Source: Rhinolophus ferrumequinum (lineage: Eukaryota > Chordata > Mammalia > Chiroptera > Rhinolophidae). From it: 64,000 bases of DNA. The stretch is from assembly GCF_004115265.2 (NCBI RefSeq), contig NC_046293.1, positions 26,174,173-26,238,172 on the forward strand. The letters are read 5' to 3'. The notes under the pieces are model-generated. The model was not told where the DNA came from. It ran no database searches and worked only from the letters and a program-made list of their open reading frames with translations. Below, one piece after another: positions 60,046 to 64,000 of the stretch. Each line of letters starts with the position of its first letter. The first letter of the stretch is position 1. A program made the translations under genes and the position numbers.

Positions 60046-62030
60046 ATGTGAAATATCATTTGAAGTCCAAGATTCAAATCCTTCCCAATTATAAAAATTT
60101 GAATAAGTCATTCCAAATCTTCAAGTCTGTTTTCTCATGTTCAATAAGAGTATCACTCACTAAATAGACTTGGAGGAATTCAGAGATTAGCACTACAGAT
60201 AAGATTTCTTAAGACTTCAAAAAAGTAAATGCTCTTTTTTTTCTCTCTTTCTCTCTAAGCCAGGACTGCAGTCCAGAAATCCTGACACTGAGCTAGGTTC
60301 TCTATCCTAACATGTCAGGTTTGGAGTGCAGGTGCCTGGAAGAAAGTATGTATGTTGCGATATGGGAGGCACATTAATACAATTTAGGAGCTGGGAAACA
60401 TGTGGCAGCATACTGCTCTCTCCCCAGAAAAACCGTTCTGTGACCTCAGACCTGGTTATTTGTATCTTACTGCCCCCTGGAGATATTGGTGATGTTGAGC
60501 CGTTCTTCTGTTTTGATTTACATCCTTATAGCTGGTGAGAGGGTGGCTAGTTCTCATGACGGAGGCCAGACAGGTGTAGCACTCTTTCACACATACATAG
60601 TTGTTTGTCTCCTCTACAGAAAGTCCAGAGGGTGAGGTCCTCATCGACTTGTTCATTACTGCAGCTGCAGCACAAAGAAATGATGTCTACTCGTGCACTT
60701 GATGAGCAAGGTGGCTAAAGTTAACAGGAATTAACTACAAAATATAGATGTTTTTCATGATTTTAGAGAGAAACAGAATGAGGTTAATGATTAGAAAGCC
60801 AAATTGTGGAGCTGCTCCCTTTAAGCTCTACTTTTTATTTGTTTTGTTTTTTTCTAGTTTTTTTTTTTTCCCTAAGCTCTGATTTCTGGAAAAGACAAAT
60901 AAATTTCTTCTTAAATGAGAAGACAACTAGCATCAGAAGAGAACAGTAGTAACTTCAGATGGGACTCAAATTCCTAGCATGGCCCTTTGATCAAACAAGC
61001 ACAAAATTGGAAGCACCAAACTTCATCACAACCACTGCTAATAAACCAGAAAAAGGAGAAATTTGAAGAATTTTTTCAATGTTCTTGTACTTTGTCTTCC
61101 GAATTCACTTCTATGCCAAACACACTTATGCAAACACAGTATGAATATATGAAGCATTCATTTTTTTCCTGGCTGCTTTGCTGCAAAGCCTTTTTTCATT
61201 TGGGAAACCACACATTTTACACGTCCCAACCCGATGTTATTAACTTGGTCAGCTAGAAGCTCAGCACACAGTTTACAGTCACACCTGCAAGCTTTGTGGT
61301 CACACCTTCAAACCTCAGTGGCTTATCATTTCACAGCAGCATGTTGTTCTTCCTGTCCTAGGCTGAATTGAAGGATGTCTGGAATAACCACCAGCTCCCC
61401 AGGAAAGATGGCGTGCATCACGCTATTGGGAGGATTAAGTTCACCTGGCCCGGTTCTCATCTCCATGGATATTTGTCCTAATGCCTAACCGTTATGCCAC
61501 TGAGTGATATTCAGTTTCCTGGCTCTAACAGTGAAAAGTCAAAAGACTCTTGTTTGAGGTTTCCTGTTCCCCTAATTAGCTACTTCCTTTGTCCATCTTG
61601 TCTTTATAATAAAACCTATTCTACTGCTCTAGAGTTAAAATCCTCTGAATTATCCTAACTGGCCTCTAGCAGTCAATCGAACAGTAACCATCTTTCCTCC
61701 AATTTCTAAGTAGCTGAATGAGAGGGCCACCTCAAGAACTAAGTTAGCATGCAAACATAATGGTAAAAAAAGGTTTTCGGGTGGCTATACGGGCTTTGTG
61801 CCACTAAGCAATAGTCTATTCACAGGTTGAAAGGGAAAATAGTTCTGTGAAGCAGTACCATATTAAGAATTTTGATTTTCAGTGTTCTCTCCACTGTATA
61901 ACATGGTTCAGACTCTTTTAAGCTCACCCTCCAAGCACTCATTCACCTTTCCTATTTACTTTTAATTGTTTTGGATTTTCTATTCTAGCTCATTACCACA
62001 TAATGCTAGAAAATAATCAGTAAACTTAAG
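60045..62030. other. Intergenic DNA, no gene recognised
   Basis: Frames at 60326-60538 (+), 60456-60656 (-) and 60987-61256 (+) show no domain. No exon with paired splice borders and a recognisable protein was found. Confidence 0.35.
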
Positions 62031-62034
62031 GTTC

Positions 62035-62665
62035 ACACAAAAGCCTGAATGTTTATAGCAGCTTTACTCATACTTGCCAAAATTTGGAAGCAACCAAGAT
62101 GTCTGTCCTTCATATGTGAATGGATAAATGTGGTCCATCCAGACATGGAATATTATTCAGCACTAAAAAGAAATGAGCTATCAAGCCATGAAAGACATGG
62201 AGGAAACTTACATGTGGACTAAGTGAAAATTTTCCATTTGAAAAGGCTACCTACTATATGATTCCAATTAAATGACATGTTGGAAAAGATAAAACTTTGG
62301 AGACAGTGAACAGATCAATGGTTGCCAAGGGTTGGAGGCAGGGAGAAATGAATAGGTGGCACACAGAGGATTTTTAGGGCAGTTAAAATACTCTGTATGA
62401 TATTATAATGATGGATACATGTCATTATACATTTGTCCAAACCCATAGAATGTACTCTGCCAAGATTGAACCCTAATACAAAGTATGGGCTTTGGGTGAT
62501 TATGTGTCAGTGTAGGTTTGCCAATTGTAACAACTGTACTACTCTGGTGAGAGAAGTTGATAACGGGGGACCCTGCATGTGTGGGGACAGGGGTACATGG
62601 GAAATCTCTGTACCTTCCTCTCAATTTTGCTGTGAACCTAAAACTACTTTAAAAAACTGTCTTCA
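62035..62665 (+). mobile_element. L1MB-type 3' end
   Basis: CATTTGTCCAAACCCATAGA, ATGTACTCTGCCAAGATTGA, and TGGGAAATCTCTGTACCTTC are diagnostic L1MB 3' UTR blocks. Confidence 0.92.
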
Positions 62666-63200
62666 AAAACAATCCTATGAATCGATGGTTGACCTGACAG
62701 CATTGTTCACAGGTCTCACACGTTTCAAATCAAAACAAAGTAGTCTAACAACAGGTTACATAAAACAAATAATCTCAGCTATCATTTATATTCATATTAA
62801 GTGTCCGCGTAAGTAGACTCAGCCTGATATCAATGAACTGTCTGCCTGAACTCTTAATTATAAGCAGAAGCACAAAACCCAGAAACTCAAAATAAAAAAA
62901 TATAAATAAAATAGAGCGGTAGACCCTGCCAGATCATCTCATTTCTCATCAGTCCTCTTCACTGCGCTGTATTTATTGCTTTGGTTGAGCAAGGAAGGTT
63001 AAAGTGCTCTACTCAGACTACACGTGAGAAATCAGGATCACAGGTGGGCCATATCCTCATCCAATGTGCTCAAATGTACAACTCTGTGGTATAAATATGT
63101 GAATATGGCAATTGAAAGGTTTCCATAGCAACAGAAATGAATTATCTTGTATCTCAAACTAAGTTACAAAGACAATTTGAAGGCAGTAAGTACAAAAAGT
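62665..63200. other. Intergenic DNA, nothing recognised
   Basis: No supported gene or repeat. Confidence 0.35.
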
Positions 63201-63204
63201 CAAC

Positions 63205-63480
63205 CAGTTCAATGAACTTTTTACAAAGGACCTACTACATGGAAAAGACTATGCTAGGTGCTGGGTAGTGACACCCCATCCCATGAAAGGGTAAACGGTG
63301 GGATGCGGGGAGGGGGCGTTGAACCAACACTCGGAATATGTTTGATTAATACAAGATGTGGGGGTGGTGACATGTATCTGCTCATCTGAGTGCTATAAAA
63401 ATCTAGTTTGTCCTAAAACTAGTGCTGCACAAAATTTAATTTTTAATCACTGTCCACCAGCAGCTTACAATTAAGTAAAA
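63205..63480 (-). mobile_element. Possible L2 LINE 3' end
   Basis: GGACCTACTACATGGAAAAG, ATGCTAGGTGCTGGGTAG and CAGCAGCTTACAATTAAGTA resemble the antisense L2 3' end (CACCTACTATGTGCCAGGCA...GAGCTTACAATCTAGT). Confidence 0.45.
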
Positions 63481-64000
63481 GCCAGTCCAAAGAATGTATA
63501 AGGAAATCAGAGACAATATAAAATATTTACCCTAATGACCTAATCTCCAATCTTGATTTGAATATGAAAAGTTTAGTAGATAGTGGGGACAGGGCATAAG
63601 GAAAACAGCACTAAAGGGAAGTTAGAGAATGAGGACAAAGAGTTAATATGCTAAAGATTTGTTAATCTAAGGATTATTTCTCGCCAACCTTGCTTCCTCA
63701 ATAGGAGTCACAGAATAACTATTATTTTGAGGAACAACCAAAAATTGTGGGCCCACAGGAGGTTCAAAGAACAATTATTTCTCCCTTTCTCCTTGAGATT
63801 AACATCTAAGAATTGTAACACGATTTTATACTGCACATCCATCAAGGCCTACAACTTGAACAGAAATGTTTATTTCCATCTAAGGGACCTGAAGGTGATG
63901 ACAGTGCAGTATTGCACGATGGAGACCCAGTGACTTTCCCTGGCAACCCTGAAGAAGACGGCCATGCATTTTCATGCAGTGTAAAGGACCAGACAGCACT
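63480..64000. other. Intergenic DNA, nothing recognised
   Basis: The last frame (63727-63933, +) has no domain; no exon recognised up to the window edge. Confidence 0.35.

Noticed and set aside
60456-60656. Minus-strand frame with Cys pairs as a lectin exon
   Set aside because: The Cys spacing and lack of WIGL or CYYF motifs do not fit a CTLD, and no acceptor and donor pair frames it.
62433-62816. 127-codon plus-strand frame
   Set aside because: It coincides with a typical L1MB 3' UTR and resembles no protein.

Overview
The window is AT-rich mammalian nuclear DNA, most probably from a bat. A tRNA-derived SINE at about 52790-53183 (minus strand) has the head of the chiropteran VES/Rhin-1 type. 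One young L1 family has left many 3' ends sharing the same tail sequence. Gene content and order match the natural killer gene complex (NKC): a KLRC1/NKG2A-like gene followed by a KLRA/Ly49-like gene, both on the minus strand, as in the human order KLRK1-KLRC-KLRA1P-MAGOHB. Low coordinates therefore face the KLRK1/KLRD1 side and high coordinates the MAGOHB/STYK1 side. This placement is inferred from memory of the human map.

Two protein-coding genes can be assembled exon by exon. (1) KLRC1/NKG2A-like, 6328-10364 minus: six coding exons, consistent phases, GT-AG borders and a 233-codon reading frame. It has two ITIMs, an uncharged membrane segment and a complete C-type-lectin-like domain (CTLD), so it looks like an inhibitory receptor that would pair with CD94. 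(2) KLRA/Ly49-like, 43703-52585 minus: six coding exons and 280 codons with no interruption. The same locus is a pseudogene in humans. Its single ITIM-like motif has Pro at the +3 position and its membrane segment carries an Arg, so its signalling sign is uncertain. A well-bordered candidate exon at 57613-57715 may be a 5' leader exon of this gene.

The rest is mostly transposon fossils. 1-600: Tigger-like tail. 655-6110: nested L1 pieces. 6328-10364: KLRC gene. 10430-31270: L1, L2, MIR and mariner-type MITEs, including a twin-primed L1 and an L1 holding a U6 snRNA fragment flanked by 17-base direct repeats. 31270-32600: a GC-richer block of unclear origin, perhaps ending in an old LTR. 36671-37525: EEF1A1 retropseudogene. 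38332-41105: two MLT1-type LTR fossils and old L1. 43703-52585: KLRA gene with MIR, L1 and two MADE1-like palindromes in its introns. 52790-56712: VES SINE and an L1 that keeps both ends but lacks most of ORF2. 56712-64000: intergenic DNA with MIR, L2 and L1MB remains.

No rRNA, tRNA gene, CRISPR array or bacterial operon is present. Repeat families were named from recalled consensus sequences, not by a search, so family names are less certain than the class (LINE, SINE, MITE). Exon borders were read directly from the sequence and checked for phase.
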